The notes beneath the pieces were generated by a model. It was not told the DNA's origin, searched no databases, and worked only from the letters and a program-made list of their open reading frames with translations. Shown piece after piece: positions 46,368 through 61,300 of a DNA stretch of 64,000 bases. This DNA comes from Nematostella vectensis. Taxonomy: Eukaryota; Cnidaria; Anthozoa; Actiniaria; Edwardsiidae. The stretch lies in NCBI RefSeq assembly GCF_932526225.1, contig NC_064036.1:16640953-16704952 (forward strand), given 5' to 3'. Position numbers and translations under genes: made by a program. How positions within the stretch are numbered: the first letter of the stretch is position 1; the number at the start of each line of letters is the position of its first letter.

Positions 46368-49300
46368 ATGTCGAGGTTAACATCCAAACGTGTTTTGTGG
46401 GTAATTGCTTGCTTCGTTGCCTTCTTGCAACCGCCATGTTTATGTTTTGGATCGGCGCAAGAATGCCCTTCGAATTGTTCCTGCGACGAAAGCAAGGGAA
46501 TCGCAACTTGCGCCGGAACTATTTCAGTAAATGAACTTAACCGTTTGCCAAGTTGGGCTAAGAAAATGTAAGTATTTTGCAGACAGACCGTCTTTTAGTG
46601 TGTATGTTTGCCCTAACTGATTTCACGCACGGTTATAAAATGATATAGGGTACACCGAACGTTTTTTGTATGAAATGTACATATTATCGAAGTGTTTAGA
46701 ATAATATGATGTTGTTATTTGTGTTCGCTTGTGAAAATAATTTGATACGCGTTAGTTCACTTTTCTAAAATTGTCTAACTCACTAAAAGGCTTTTCCGTA
46801 TAATATGTCACTCATAAGGAATTTTGCGTCTCTAAAAGCTGGATTAATATATGAATTGATTTTTTTTTTTCGTGGAGCATTTTACTACTATTTACCAGTT
46901 TGTTTTTCAAACAGGCAATTCCGCATAGAAACATTTTTTACTAGGACAAGAAGTTGAACCGAATTTGCTACAATGTGTTATTTGTTCCAGTCCCTGCAGG
47001 GTTTTTCAAAATCTTTTATAAACATCTGCCTGCAGGTATATGGGAAGCTGAAGATCCGGTATTTCGGCATAGAAACGTAATCATTATCCCACTTATCCGA
47101 GAGATCTTTCTAAAAAAATCAATTCGGAAACACATACATCATACGTATTACAATTCAATTTATAAAGGACTTCTACTGTAGTTTGCTTTTCAAATCTGCT
47201 CTTCACTCGTTGGTGGTATGACATAAGTGTTTTAAAAATCTTTTACATTAATAGCTTTTTTTTAATATATATTATCTTTTTAACTTTTAACTTTTGATGA
47301 GCAGAATACAGTATTGCTTTTGAGGGTAGTTTTAGCATTTCTTTTGGTATCGAAGTATTCTGTTTTCTTTTAGTTTTTACGAAACTGTGAAAGAAGATTT
47401 CTATGAGATGCAAGATTAGACGTGAGCAATTAAATCTACTTTATCTGCTTTATCCATATGACTAAGAGATCACGTGTCTGGATTGTGCTGATTGAATCCA
47501 ATTATTTTTTATTTTGTGACAAAGTTCTGATGGCCTAACTGAATTGCAAATTGTAGGTACTGGATGACTTATTCAGTGTGTAGCAGCACAGTGTATAGCC
47601 AGGGCAGGATACAGCCTCCCCCCCCCCCCCCCCCCCCTCAAAAGTCAACCATTTGACTTTTGAGGGGTGGGCGGGTAAGCTTTTTTTGGTGCATAGAAAA
47701 AATTTTTTTAAAGCATTTGGGGTGCAAGATTTTTTTTTCCCAAGTAATAGGCCTGCAGGATATTTTTTTTAAGTAAATCTAAAGCTGGTGAAAAGGTTTT
47801 GCATGAATGTATGGGGCTGATGTTTACTTAAACTGACATATCTTTCTGTCTATAAAGAGTTGCATGGACTTTATAGTTGAACCAAAAATAGGAATCCTTT
47901 GGAAATACGTTTCACAGGTATTTTTAAGGTTACAAAATTGCCATACAAATATATTTGTGCATATTATTTAATGAAAATGAAAAAAATCTGTACTCCTGTG
48001 AACTATTTTTACCCGGGGTTGGTGTGTCGGGGGGGCATAGTACTGATTCTAAAGGGGAGGGTGACCGTACCTAAAGCTACTAGAGATAATTATAAAAAGA
48101 GAAGACAAGCCCATGAAGCGGCTTGAAATTTCGAAACATTTTCGACATCCACTTTGTAGTATATATCCCAAATGTTACGTACAAGCAATGCAATTTTTTT
48201 AATGTTTATATTTATATATATATATGTATGTTTATATTTTATTAATATGACACAAGACATTCACTGAATGGTGATTTTGAAATTTCACTCCTCTGAAACC
48301 AATCAAATTGCAGCAAAGTCATTTAATATCATTCAAATAATTCTTCCATTAGTGTCAACCTAGGCCTTGTTGGTGATTTTGAAATTTTACTCCTCTGAAA
48401 CCAATCAAATTGCAGCAAAGTCATTTAATATCATTCAAAGAATTCTTCCATTAGTGTCAACCTAGGCCTCGTTGACCTTGCAAGTGTTTTGGTGGTAGGT
48501 GTTTTGTTAATAGTAAAGACTATCTGTATCATTCCATATGAACCTTGCCCTGAGTGTAGATGCACCGCGGGCTCACAGAAACGAGCTGAAAATCTAGCCC
48601 TCCTCTCCTCCCCCCTCTCCCCACCCCCCCCCCACCCCCCCCCCCCCCCCGATACAGGATATTTTTCATATCCACCAATTGGTCTAGGATATTTTACCAC
48701 CAATTGGTGCAGGATATTTTTTTTTCAAAAATTCAAAAAGCCCCCCCCCTCCCCCTCCCTCAAAAGTCAAACGGTTGGGACCTAATAAGCATTTTTTTAA
48801 ACAACTTTAGGGGGAAGAGGCATGATATAGAGCACAGGCGGACCAGGATTAGAATCAGTCCCTCATGATCCTTCAGGAAAATAACATATAATTTGTATAT
48901 AATAAAGCTAGTTACATTACTATATTAGCCTTGTGTGTTGTTAAGGGGAATTGTGGCACAGAAAGGGGTTTAGTCCCTCGAGAGAAAACAGTCAAGACAC
49001 AACTTCAAATTATATTTTATTTTCCTGAAGGATCATGAGGGACTGATTCTAATCCTGGTCCGCCAGGTATAGAGACTTAAAACTGGGAGGCATAACCATG
49101 CCTAATGGTCATTTTCTTATTTGGAGAAACACAGACCCACCTTTAGCCACCCAAAGGTGGTCAAATCACTATTTGCAGGACCAATTCCTTGGTACTGTAT
49201 GTGTATGTGCCTACTTATACAGTATATGTCAGTTGTGTTCTGTAGTTAGGAGCAATTAATTTGTCTTTCTTGATAAAGTCTATATAGAATTGACCATTTT

Positions 49301-52300
49301 TTACATTTTTATTTCCAGAAAGTTTTCCCCAGCTCCAGATTTATGTGATGATGTATTCAAGCAAATTATTGATTTTGCTCATTCTGCTGGAATCGAGTTG
49401 ATGGGGATACCCTTGGACTGTGGTGAGATATGTGTCATGGGTGAATGAGTGATGAATGAATTATGTGTCATGCGTGATTGAATTATTATTGAACAGAGGC
49501 GCTTGGACATTTTATGAGCAGCTTCACAATTTTAAGTCCCTGCAGTCTTCACATAAACTATGGGATTCCAAACTCTTCTCTTCTCTTCTTCTCTGCCTAA
49601 TCAATGCACCCACATTAAGCAAGCACTAAGAGCTTAGTCTGCAAAGCTTCACTCAGCAGCATATTGTATTCATTGCAACTTTATCAACACAAACAACAGA
49701 AATGCACTCTTGATAAAGACATCTAAAATGAGTACCCAGTCCTTGTTGATTTTAAAAGGCATGTATAATTTAAATAAAGATAGAATTCAGTTGTTGTAAG
49801 TCACCAGTTGCTAAGTATAGAAAGCTTATTCTCAAAGGCCAGCTGCCTAACACAAAATGTTCTATCTTCAAGGCCACCCATAAGAGCTTCGACCTGTAAT
49901 TATGTATATTTCTTCTTGATTCAATATCATGTTTTTCTCTTACAGGAGAGACAAAAAGTAGAAAACGTCGAGATGTAGCAGGTAATACAACATTTTCTCT
50001 TTTATTTTAACTGAAATGTCTAACCCGTTTATCCAGAAACTATTGAAGTGGGCGTGTGTGTGTGTGGGAGGGGAAGGAGGGGGGGGGGGCATAATATAAA
50101 GCAGATGGCTGGTAAATTGAAATAAAATTAAAACTCTTGGTCCTCTACGCACTCAAAGGCACCCAACAATCATTTTCTACCAAATATTCGTTCAGAAGGA
50201 AGGCTGCCTAAACATCTAAAGAACTAAACTTTTTTCTGTATATCATTCGGACTTTGGCTAATATGCGATTGACATATTCTTCTGACATTTGCTAAATCTG
50301 CCCCGTCCCCCATGTTATTTTTTAGGGATATATGCAGGTGAAATTTGTTTCCACGACTTTCGCAAATAAAACACCTGCACATTCCGGATGCGTAAAAACG
50401 AAGCCCTAAAATTTTCGTAAATGTTGAATTTTATCCTGACGCTGTGTCTACTTGCCCGGCTTCCGGTAAAGGAGGGAAAAAAAAAACTCGCTGCACGGCT
50501 GTCTCCAGTTTTCTCGATTTTTAGCCTAAATAGCAAGTTTCTGGTTTTGAAACACTTCCACTTACACTTCCAGCATTATCCTGAATATTCAAACAGATGT
50601 TTTTGTTTTTAGATAGGGCTCCAAAAAATTACTAAATGTGACGGGGGAGGGGGGATATTTTCGGAGCTGAAACAAGTAAGAGGAAAATGTTTTGACTTTA
50701 AAATCATACAAAATAACGCTATTGAAAAATAATCTAAATTTCGCATGTTATAGTGTATGCTCGTGCATATACTGTAATTCCCGTCAAAACTCATAAAGGC
50801 AGCAAGATTTGTTGTTTTTGTTATCACTATCAGTTCTTTAGCTATCAAGTTATTAAATTGATTATACTTGTTTTAACAGGTTCAGAACCTGGTGCACCAA
50901 ATACTACCGCGCCATCTGGCCCAGGTAAAAACTTTTATAAAGTATGGAGTACGATTGATGTTGGTTCGGAACATCCCACTGTAACCAAAAATATTTTGTT
51001 TTTAGATGGGTTACCAGTATTCCCTTGTGATTTTGAGCAAGGGTTCTGTCAGTGGCTTCAGTCCTCAGATAGTGATTTCCAGTGGACACGACACAAGGGA
51101 AGTACGGCATCATTAGACACTGGCCCAAGCAGTGATCACACCACAGTCAATGGCACAGGTACGAGCTATTTCATCCTCATCCTCATTCATCATCATCATC
51201 CTTCCAAGTATCGCACAGAGCCATTTTGTCATCCTAGCGAAATCCCAAATGCGAAAAAAGCATCCATTTCTATCGGCTGATTCACAACTTATGAAATTTT
51301 GGTTTCTGATAACATTTCTGACACATTTCAATTGTTCTAGTGCGAGCCGGGGTGTAAAATTTTCTCATTGGTTAATCCGTGACCTTATATACACATTATA
51401 GGCTGGTATATATACATCGAGACCTCAGATCCGAATAGGGAAGGAAATAAAGCAAGATTGGTCAGCCCGACCCTTCGCCCAGTGGATCCAAGGAATCCAT
51501 GCAACGTAAGACGGGTCCAGGGGGGATTGGTAATGCTAGGTCACGTTTCTGGCTCGTTATGCACGCCTTTTATCGTTATCCTCACCCTTCTTTAATGCCT
51601 AAATCTGCCACTGATCACGTTGATCTGTCTTTCTTTCCTATTCTTTTGCAACAACAACAACAACAACTTTATTAGTTACAATAGTAATTATTAATATTTA
51701 AGAGAAAAATCTATATTTATAATTTGGCAAATAGCAAATAGCTTAATCGAGCTAAAACGGCTGGGCAAAGCGGGGAATGTATTATTAAATAAGGCAATAC
51801 ATCAATATATTACCAAGACAGACGCACAAAAACGAGGAAGGGATAGATTGGGCATAACCGACATTCCTTTATTCTGATAAATAGTTTCAAATGAAACCAA
51901 GAGAACAGTGCACATTTCTTGATTAAGGATGTTATTCCTAAAACTCATTGTCATTGCATTGTCATACTTTTGTCGCATGCACCGCTTTCTGTCCTGATAA
52001 CTTTTCGTTTGTCACCAGGCAACTTTCTTTACCCACATGTACGGCAATGCTATTGGTCAGCTGAATATCGTCCAAGCGCCAGTCATTGGGCATGACGTCA
52101 CCAAGCTTTCAATCACATCACAGCTCGGCAACATGTGGGTGATGAAGCAAGTCGTGTTCGACAGCAGCCGGGAGTTTCAGGTTTGTGCGCAAGAAATTTG
52201 CTTTATAATTTTCTCCTGATTTGTATAAAGGCACTTGGGTTGGCTGTCGGTGCTTCCGCTGATATCATTGCCGGCGCACCCCCCCCCCCCCCTCCCTTAG

Positions 52301-55300
52301 CAATTCCTGGGTATGCGCCTGTACTCTATACAAGAGAGACAACACGAACTCGTGCCCAGTCGCCACGAGGAACGGGAGGATTGTGGTTCCCAGGAGAGGA
52401 TTCTGACGGGAGGATTGTGTTTCCCAGGAGAACGTTTACTCCCAAAAACCTTTCTGGGAAAGGTGCTCTAAAACCTTTGTTAGTGCGCACGAGTCTGGAT
52501 AAAAAACGTAAAAGCACAAAAAAACTGCTCGCAACCACAAATTTTCATTGGTGGAGAAGTCGGCTCGCATGAGGCATTTTTTGATTTATTGAAATAAACG
52601 AGTATTTTTTTTCTTATTTTCCTTGTTTTGTTTTTACGGCTTCGTGGGTAGCCACATCATCAATATTTTTCATCTACAGATGTTCCAACGCCTTTATATT
52701 TCTACGCCTAAATTTTTAATAAGTATCTCGTAATCACCCCTACCATCGCGACCTCTGGCAGCACCACTGTCATAAAATGAAGGGCCACGGACGGTACCAT
52801 GGCGCTGAGAATCCTTGACCATCTAAATGATCCTTTGTGCTAAACTGTTTTAGATCGTTCTGGAAGGCGTCCGTGGCTCAAGTTACAGAGGCGACATCGC
52901 CTTAGATGACATCACTTTCTCAGAAGGCTGTCAGCGGTTAGGTAACTATAGTAACATGACAGATGGTGTGCGCTTAGCATGGACCATTACCCAGAACAAT
53001 GACTGTTTTACATTTCTTTACTATTGAACAGAGCCTGGCTATATACGTCTAGATGACGGTGACACTTTTAACGCTGGTGAGGTGACCGTGTACTATAACG
53101 GCTCCTGGGGGAGAGTATGCAGTGATTATTGGACCCAGGCCACCGCGGATGTTGTTTGCCGGGAGCTGGGTTTTGTTAATGCCAGTAAAAGCACCAATAA
53201 CGGTACGTTCAGTTATAGATTCATTAGCTTCGATTTTATCTCAATGCTACTTGAAAGACAGTTATTGCTCATTATCTTAAATCATCTCCGCTCTACCTGT
53301 GCCACCTCAGGTAGTTTATATAGTTTAGCAGCACTGCATGCTCGCAAGCAGGAAATCTGCTGTAATCGTTAAATCCCCAAAGGATGGGGGAGATGGTGAG
53401 AATCTTAGACCTATGGCTCGTTGTTCCGCTGACCAAACGACCTTGTGCTGTGGGAGCTACATCGGTGTCGTTAGGTCGCTAGATATGGAAAATACGAGTG
53501 TTTTAGTTTCTGGTAAAACACTACTATAAATGTAATAAATTTTGATTGATGATGTCAATATCACACTTATAGCTGTGTCAATGTCATATCTCTCCTCAGA
53601 AGCAAGGTTTATCTAAGAAATTCGTGTACTATTATAGTTTTCTCAACCAAACGCAGAGGAAACAATAATTGATTAGTACCAAAAACAACACAAAGACCGT
53701 CTAGAATGTTATAGAGAAACCAAACACGAGATTATAAAAGTAAATATTCAGTACAATAACCTAACGGGTAAAAATCATCAACAAGAGAGTTTTCGAAAGG
53801 TGCATCTCGCACTGGAGCATAAAAATGTACTTACAGTATAAGCTTATGTCAGAATGATTTTAATGAGAGCAATTACAAACTATTTATAACGGAATTTACA
53901 TTCAATATTTTGTGAAACAAACCCTTTCTTTTCTTCATAGTATCGAAAAAAAGCTTTGTGTGAGAGTTTTTATCGACACACTTTACTTGCAGCGTATTAT
54001 AATCAATTCCTGGAATAGATCAATGATCTGCACTTCTTCGTAAATAGGTACTGACACGACAGGGAAGACCGCTGGCTTTGAAAGCCTGATCTGCAGTGGA
54101 GGAGAGAATGCGGTTAGCGCATGCGCGTCTAGCGGCTGGTCAGACGAACTCAGATGCACAGCGAACAAGACGGCTGCGGTTGTATGTCAAGGTGAACCTT
54201 CCTCTATCCGTGCGGCTTTTCAAGCTGATAGCATACCTTGCTGTTGCTCATCACCAAATATGTCTTGAAAATAGGAATGAGGGTTCTAAGCCCAGGCCCT
54301 GGCGTTATACCACGTTTAATGTGCACCTAGTGGGTTTCCTGTGACGTCACATTTCCCCTCCACCACAGAAAACCCGGTCAGAGCGCCAGGGCCTAAACTG
54401 GCCATTTCTCTAAGTGCCTAACTGTAAAATGCGGGAATAGTCCCTGACATGGTTTACCTCTCTCCTAAAGGTGTCACCCCAGTTTGTCCCGCGAAGAACC
54501 ACGTGCTCTGCCCTAACCCTGCACGTAATGCCACCCTGGCAAAGTGCATCTCGCACGGCCAACTCTGCGACTTCGTGGACGACTGTGGCGATGGATGGGA
54601 CGAGACAGGATGCGCTAACTACACCAACTGCACCTTTGAGGACCCAGGCCTCTGTGGCTGGATCCAGGCGCAAAATGACGAGATGGAGTGGACCCGAAAT
54701 CGAGGTTCTACGCCGACTGGTTATACCGGTAAGACTGGTTACACTGGTAACAAGATAAACACAGTCTGTTTTTTTAATTCTTAATTTTGCCGGTAAGACT
54801 GGTTACAGAAGTGGCAACCATAGCATAGTCAGTTTTAACCCATTGACTCCTGGCTTTTTTGGAGCTGAATTTACAAAAAACAGACTGAAAACAGATACCT
54901 CCCCCCCTATTCTGAGTTTTATACAGCCCGTCAAAGTCAAACACAGCTGCACCTAGTCAGCGGTATCCAAGCTTTCCAACAGTGCTTTGCGGTCCCCACT
55001 TTTAATCCCTCGTCGATGTGCTGAAGCCAGCACAAGTTGATGGTTGCTTGTATTTTTCATCAAAAATACAGCTATGAGCATATTAGGAAAGTGTCTCAGG
55101 ACATCATGAAGTCTTTTGGGGCATAATTGAGTGCCTTGCTTATGGATATTTGCAAGCAAAGGTGGATTCATGATGATTTTTTCTTGTTTGGCTTTGCCCG
55201 GATGAGAAAATAATTTTCTAATGAATCACCACAGCTCTCCTAAATGGTGTCTTTTCTGAAACCAAATTGATTGCAAAATTGTTTACACTGCTATTCTGGG

Positions 55301-58300
55301 TCTGTATGACCTGGAATTGATTCGTTTGGCTTCGGGGTGAAAAGACTTATAAAAAACCACCTGACTTTGGGGAATTTTTTGGGTTGTGGGTACTTCCCAA
55401 AGACGGTACAGGCCGGTTCAGGGGTCAATGTGTTTACCAACACACCCTAAAAATCATGCTTGCCTCACTGCCTGAGAACAATGCATTTTTTGCAAGCTTA
55501 GGTGCATACAACAGTGAAGGCAAATTCTGCTTGATATACAAACAAGCCTCCTTTAAGTTATGGCTGATATTCTAACAGATAATTCTTATGTTAAAACCAT
55601 TAGGGAAACCACAGGGAGCCCAAATTCTATAAAAATATTTGCCTTTATAAATTCAAAGCAGCAGTGTCACTTTTGGTACTTTTCCTGTATATTCACCGTC
55701 AAAGTAATCTTATCACAAAACCTTGCCTGAATCTGATGTTTTCTTGGGCATTTTTTTCTGAAAAAGCTATGCATATCATCCCTATCAGAGTCCAGTCATG
55801 TCCAAGTAAAAAAAATTCTATTTTCTAGGTTAAAGATATTCACTTGCTAGAAATGGCATATATGTGATCCAATCCACTGGTGTATGTCACAGCACAAGTC
55901 TAAAAAGGTCTAGTTATTTTGATTAAAATCTAGGGGATTCCATATCTCATTTTTTCATGGATTCCGGATTCCGGATTACCTGTCATGGGGCGAAAATTCC
56001 GCTCAAATGTTTTCGTTAGTCTCTATAGACATCGCCGATGGAGACTGATGCTTTAGCAAGGACTTCTAGCGAAGAATTAGCGAGGAAGATGACGATTTAG
56101 ATCGAGGGGAATTAAATATGGCGACGTCGAAATTAAAAATTCTTTAAAACTGAACTTTAGAGTTTTTTTAAAGATGGCATCAAAGCGGCAGAATTCAACT
56201 CTTCATTGTAGTTCACATGCCAATTTTAAGCCAGAAGTAGACTTTTGACACTATTTGATGTGTACCTGTCGTTGTGCTGTCAATGTTTATTTTTATACTT
56301 TGATATTCTGCAATCCGTAATGTCGCCGATTGAAGACAATAGGAATGTCACACATTCTCTCACATCAAGGACTTTTTTAGTCAGTTGACAAATCTAAAAC
56401 CAAACCCGGGGACACACTTTACGAACATGCGCCTAAATGGCTTTTGAATCTCTTTTTATTACTTTTGGAAATAAAGCTTTATTAGAAAACAACAAAAAAG
56501 GAATCTGAGCCCGGTCGAAGAATTTTACGTAAACAAACATGACGAAGACTTGCTAATAAAGCAACGATTGCGGCACGCTTAAAAAACAACAAGCCGCGTC
56601 GTGCGAAGGAATCGATAACACAAGTCGCATAATTTCCAGAAAAATCTAACAGCTAAAGCCGTACCGAATTAGACTAAAAGAACCCAAACACTATTTATAT
56701 ATGAACATCTTTGCGATTTCAGTATAGCGCGCGGATAGGAACAGCGAAGTTCTGACAGACTGTATTGTCTTTGTGTCCTAGTCTCGCCGTCACGGGCGAC
56801 AAAAAAAATTCGAAAGTATGGCAACTTCTTGTTCGACATTTTGAATTTTCCTTGTCCACATAAATTTATTTCTTCATTTTATCTAATCACAAGAAAAAAT
56901 TGCGTCGATATGTATGGGGAATATTAAGTACCGTACCGAAACCGAAAAGTGACGTTTCTTCTGGTTTCGGCAGTATTTACAAACATCGTTCGCACCGTTT
57001 CGAACGCCCAACGGAGCGCCATGTTGTTTGCCCGAGTTTGTTGCTCCTTGATCTCAAGTCACGTATGTTATCAGAATTCAGTCAAATAAGTATGTTTATT
57101 GTTAGCGAAAAATCATCGTTTATTTACTTGCACTAGGTTTGGCGATTCGGCAATGTTCTGATCATTCGAGCACTTGACTGGGTTCTCGGCAAAATGTTGT
57201 TTTAGTTTGAACACGGTTTACGCTCTTCTTTAATAATATCTGCTTTTATGGGCGGCGAGTAAAGCCTGATGCACACTGGCAATATAATGACATAACAAGA
57301 TAGGCGCGCGCATTCTTATGTACTTATTTTCAAGTGTGAAGGGTGCGACTTATGGCAATAACGTCGACATAATAACGTGGAGATAACGACATAAAAGAAA
57401 AAACATGTTTTTTCCCTTATGCCATTATGTCAAATTCTTATGTTGTTATGTCGTTATATCGCCAGTGTGCATCAGGCCTAAGACGATCTCTATATGTTAA
57501 AGTTTAACGAAAAAGTAGAATTTGTTTAGTACTTTATTTCGGATCTTTTCAGAGCTTTCGGTCGATGCTAGTTTTCCGTAAATATCTACGATATCTCGAT
57601 TTTGTTGTTAGCGAGCTGTTACTTATCCGAGTAATCAAGCGTTGGGTCGAGTTTCGTTATTATGCGTTCTGGTCACACCACTGTACACTTCAATTACTAT
57701 CCACACAATAAACTGCATAACAAAGGAAAATTCCACGCAATGAGTGGACTCCACTCACTAGTTTTCCACGCAGTAAAAGTGCGTGGATCGCACGCAGAAC
57801 CCACTCAGAATCCACGCCAAATCCACGTTGGTAAATGTTAAAATACATTCAGTCTGTACTGTACTTTGTATGTTTAAGTATGAATGGTCATTTAAAATGA
57901 GTTTATGTGCCTTTTTTTGATAAAGGTCCAGGTAGTGATCACACGGGCAACTCTTCGAGGTATTACATCTATGTAGAGGTCAGCGGACGATCATCGGAGA
58001 AAGCGAGTTTGGCCGTCACACCTCGTTTCCAAGGTAACTTCAGGATGTGATGTTATGTCTTTTTTGTTCTGATATCCACTTTAAAGTGAGTACGAAAATT
58101 ATTCGTTGAGACCAGTCAGTACACATTGTTGGTATTTAATGCGTTGTTATTACCTTACGCTGATTGTCGTAATAACATAAATATAGAAAAGAGTAGCGTG
58201 ATGTCCTTGGCGTTTTGTTCGGGGTTCCTGTAGTCGGCAATGATGCAAGAGGGAATGGGGGAGACATTCGGGTGACGTCACATCATCAACCACAGGACAT

Positions 58301-61300
58301 CTGAAACACCACAGGAAACCTGAAAAAGAGCGCTACGGACTTGACATTTGTCGCTATGCTTGCAGGTAACCACGAGGGGCTTTGCAGGGTTCGGTTCTTC
58401 TATCACATGTATGGCTGGGACACGGGTCAGCTTCGCGTACTGCTTGTTGATTGGTTCTCCACTCGAACGGTTTGGGAGAAAAGGGGTTCACAGGGTCAGA
58501 TATGGAAGAGAGCAGAGGTTACACTGTTAAACACCACTCGGTCATTCAGGGTACGTAAACACTGCTAACACAACTTGGTTATTCAGGGTACGTAAACACC
58601 GCTAACAAACCTCGGTCATTCAGAGTACGTAAACACCTCTGAACAAACCTCGATCATTCAGGGTACGTAAACACCTCTGAACAAACCTCGATCATTCAGG
58701 GTACGTAAACACCGCTGAACAAACCTCGATCATTAATGGTACGTAAACACTGTTAAACACAACTTAGTTATTCAGGGTACGTAAACACTGCTAACACAAC
58801 TTGGTCATTCAGGGTACGTAAACACTGTTAAACACAACTTGGTCATTCAGAGTTCCCTAAACACTGTTGAAAACAATTTGGTCATTCATGGCATTGAAAA
58901 ATACAGGAGAAGCAATACTACACTGCAAAACAAAACTCGGTAATTCCGGGAAGGGAGATACTATACTGCCTTATACTAAATAAACTATTAAGTACAAAAA
59001 TACGTGAAAATGACTGCATTCGAGACTTATGCACACTGCTACACACCTAGTCAACTCCTAGTAGGAAAATACGTGTAATTCGATAGATTTTAGGTTTGCC
59101 CATCACTGCAATCCTGGTTAAAGTATGGAAAAACATGAAAATCGCGACAAACACCGTTTTTACTACATTTTGGAATATGAATTTGACATTGTTATTGTAA
59201 AGAAAAGACTTTTTGAAAATATATATGCTTATCAGGTAATATTTGAAGCTGAACACACTGGTAACTCGGCCATGGGGGACATCGCACTCGATGACGTGTC
59301 CTTCACACCGGAATGCAGACCGGCGGCCTTCGGTGAGATACTTTGACATTTATCAATACATAAAAATTATGTCTCATGATAATACATTTATCGTTACCTT
59401 CTTTTCATTATTTTCTTGTCATTATATCTTCGCAATCAATATCCAATTATTCAATTAAACAATTGCTAGTCGTTATTTTATGGATTATGTCCGCCCCCAT
59501 ATTCAAGTGCGGTCTGTGCCTATATTCCGTTCTTATAGATGGATAACAAGTTTATACATGTGGTTAAAATGGAAACGAGGCTGAGACTTCAAAACCACTT
59601 TCCGTCCAAGGTTTAGCGTTGTTCTCATTTTAAAAGTGTGCGTAGCCGTCATAGTTAAGTACAGTCCATACTCCAATCCTTTCTTTAATGGACAACATCC
59701 CGTCTGACACAATGCTTTGTGTATTGCAGAGAATGTGAGCTGTACGCCCGAGTCGTACAAGTGCCGATCGGGGGAGTGTATATCCTTGGACCTGTTGTGT
59801 GACTTCAATAAAGACTGTCTTGATGGTAGTGACGAGGAGAACTGCGGTGAGCCATAAACCTTGATTAGGGAAATATTTCGCGACCACTGATAGCAAGCGG
59901 GTTGAAATATCTGCTTCATGAGGAAGGCCTTGCTCGAGGTGTTGCTTCCTGTTTTTCCGAAGGCGGAAAAAAAATCTTATAAGAGCGTGTGTTTGAAAGG
60001 AACCTTTGAGGAGCGCCTGCCAAGAGCGCTGAACATTTGCTTCTTGTTATATGCAGCAATGGTTCTTTTTAGTTTATCAAAAATGGTTACCCGCGCTAGA
60101 CCTTCCCTCTGGTCTATATTTAACCGGGTACAAAGTGATCTCACACATACAACTTGACCCTGAACTTTAGGCTGATACTTTACAGAACTGTACAAGTTAC
60201 GTGAAGCTTGCCCCTTTCGCTCTCTCAATCTGATGATGACTCTGTTTTCCCTGACTAAACGTCATTAAACAGTTTTCTGATGATAACGATCTTTTACAGG
60301 AGTTCAAGATCCGGGCAGATGCAATTTTGAGGCCAGCTTCTGTGACTGGAAAAACCTGACCGATGACGACTTCGACTTCTCGAGGCGCAACTCTCCCACG
60401 CCCTCGTGGGGTACTGGCCCCGAATCCGACCACACCCTGGGCTATGGCCAGCGTGGTAAGAGATACTACGTATCATACATGTATTTGAGTTTTTTTTAAC
60501 CGCAAATGAAGGCATTTATTGGACGATAAACTAGACGGAAAAATTAGTAACGTTAGTATGTCTCTATCAATCTAAGCAATCATAAGCCGGGCGTGCACAC
60601 CCCCTCCCCCCTGACGGCCAAAAAGTGGGATATTTCTTATTAAGAAAACTTCAAATACTATGCTTTTTCTATATGACACCAAAGATTGCGCACCCCCCTG
60701 CAAGTCCTGGGTACTAACCTGGTACAGGTTACTATATCTCCCCTGACTGCATCTAACGTGTTTTCTACAGGTTACTATATCTCCCCTGACTGCATCTAAC
60801 GTTTTTTCTACAGGTTACTATATCTCCCCTGACTGCATGTAACGTGTTTTCTACAGGTTACCAAATCTCTCCTGACTGCATCTAACGTGTTCTCTACAGG
60901 TTACTTAATCTCTCCTGACTGCATCTAACGTGTTTTCTACAGGTTACTATATCTCCCCTGACTGCATGTAACGTGTTTTCTACAGGTTACTATATCTCCC
61001 CTGACTGCATGTAAAGTGTTTTCTACAGGTTACTATATCTCCCCTGACTGCATGTAACGTGTTTTCTACAGGTTACTATATCTCCCCTGACTGCATGTAA
61101 CGTGTTTTCTACAGGTTACTATATCTCCCCTGACTGCATCTAACGTGTTTTCTACAGGTTACTAAATATCTCCTGACTGCATCTAACGTGTTTTCTACAG
61201 GTTACTATATCTCCCCTGACTGCATGTAACGTGTTTTCTACAGGTTACTATATCTCCCCTGACTGCATGTAACGTGTTTTCTACAGGTTACTATATCTCC

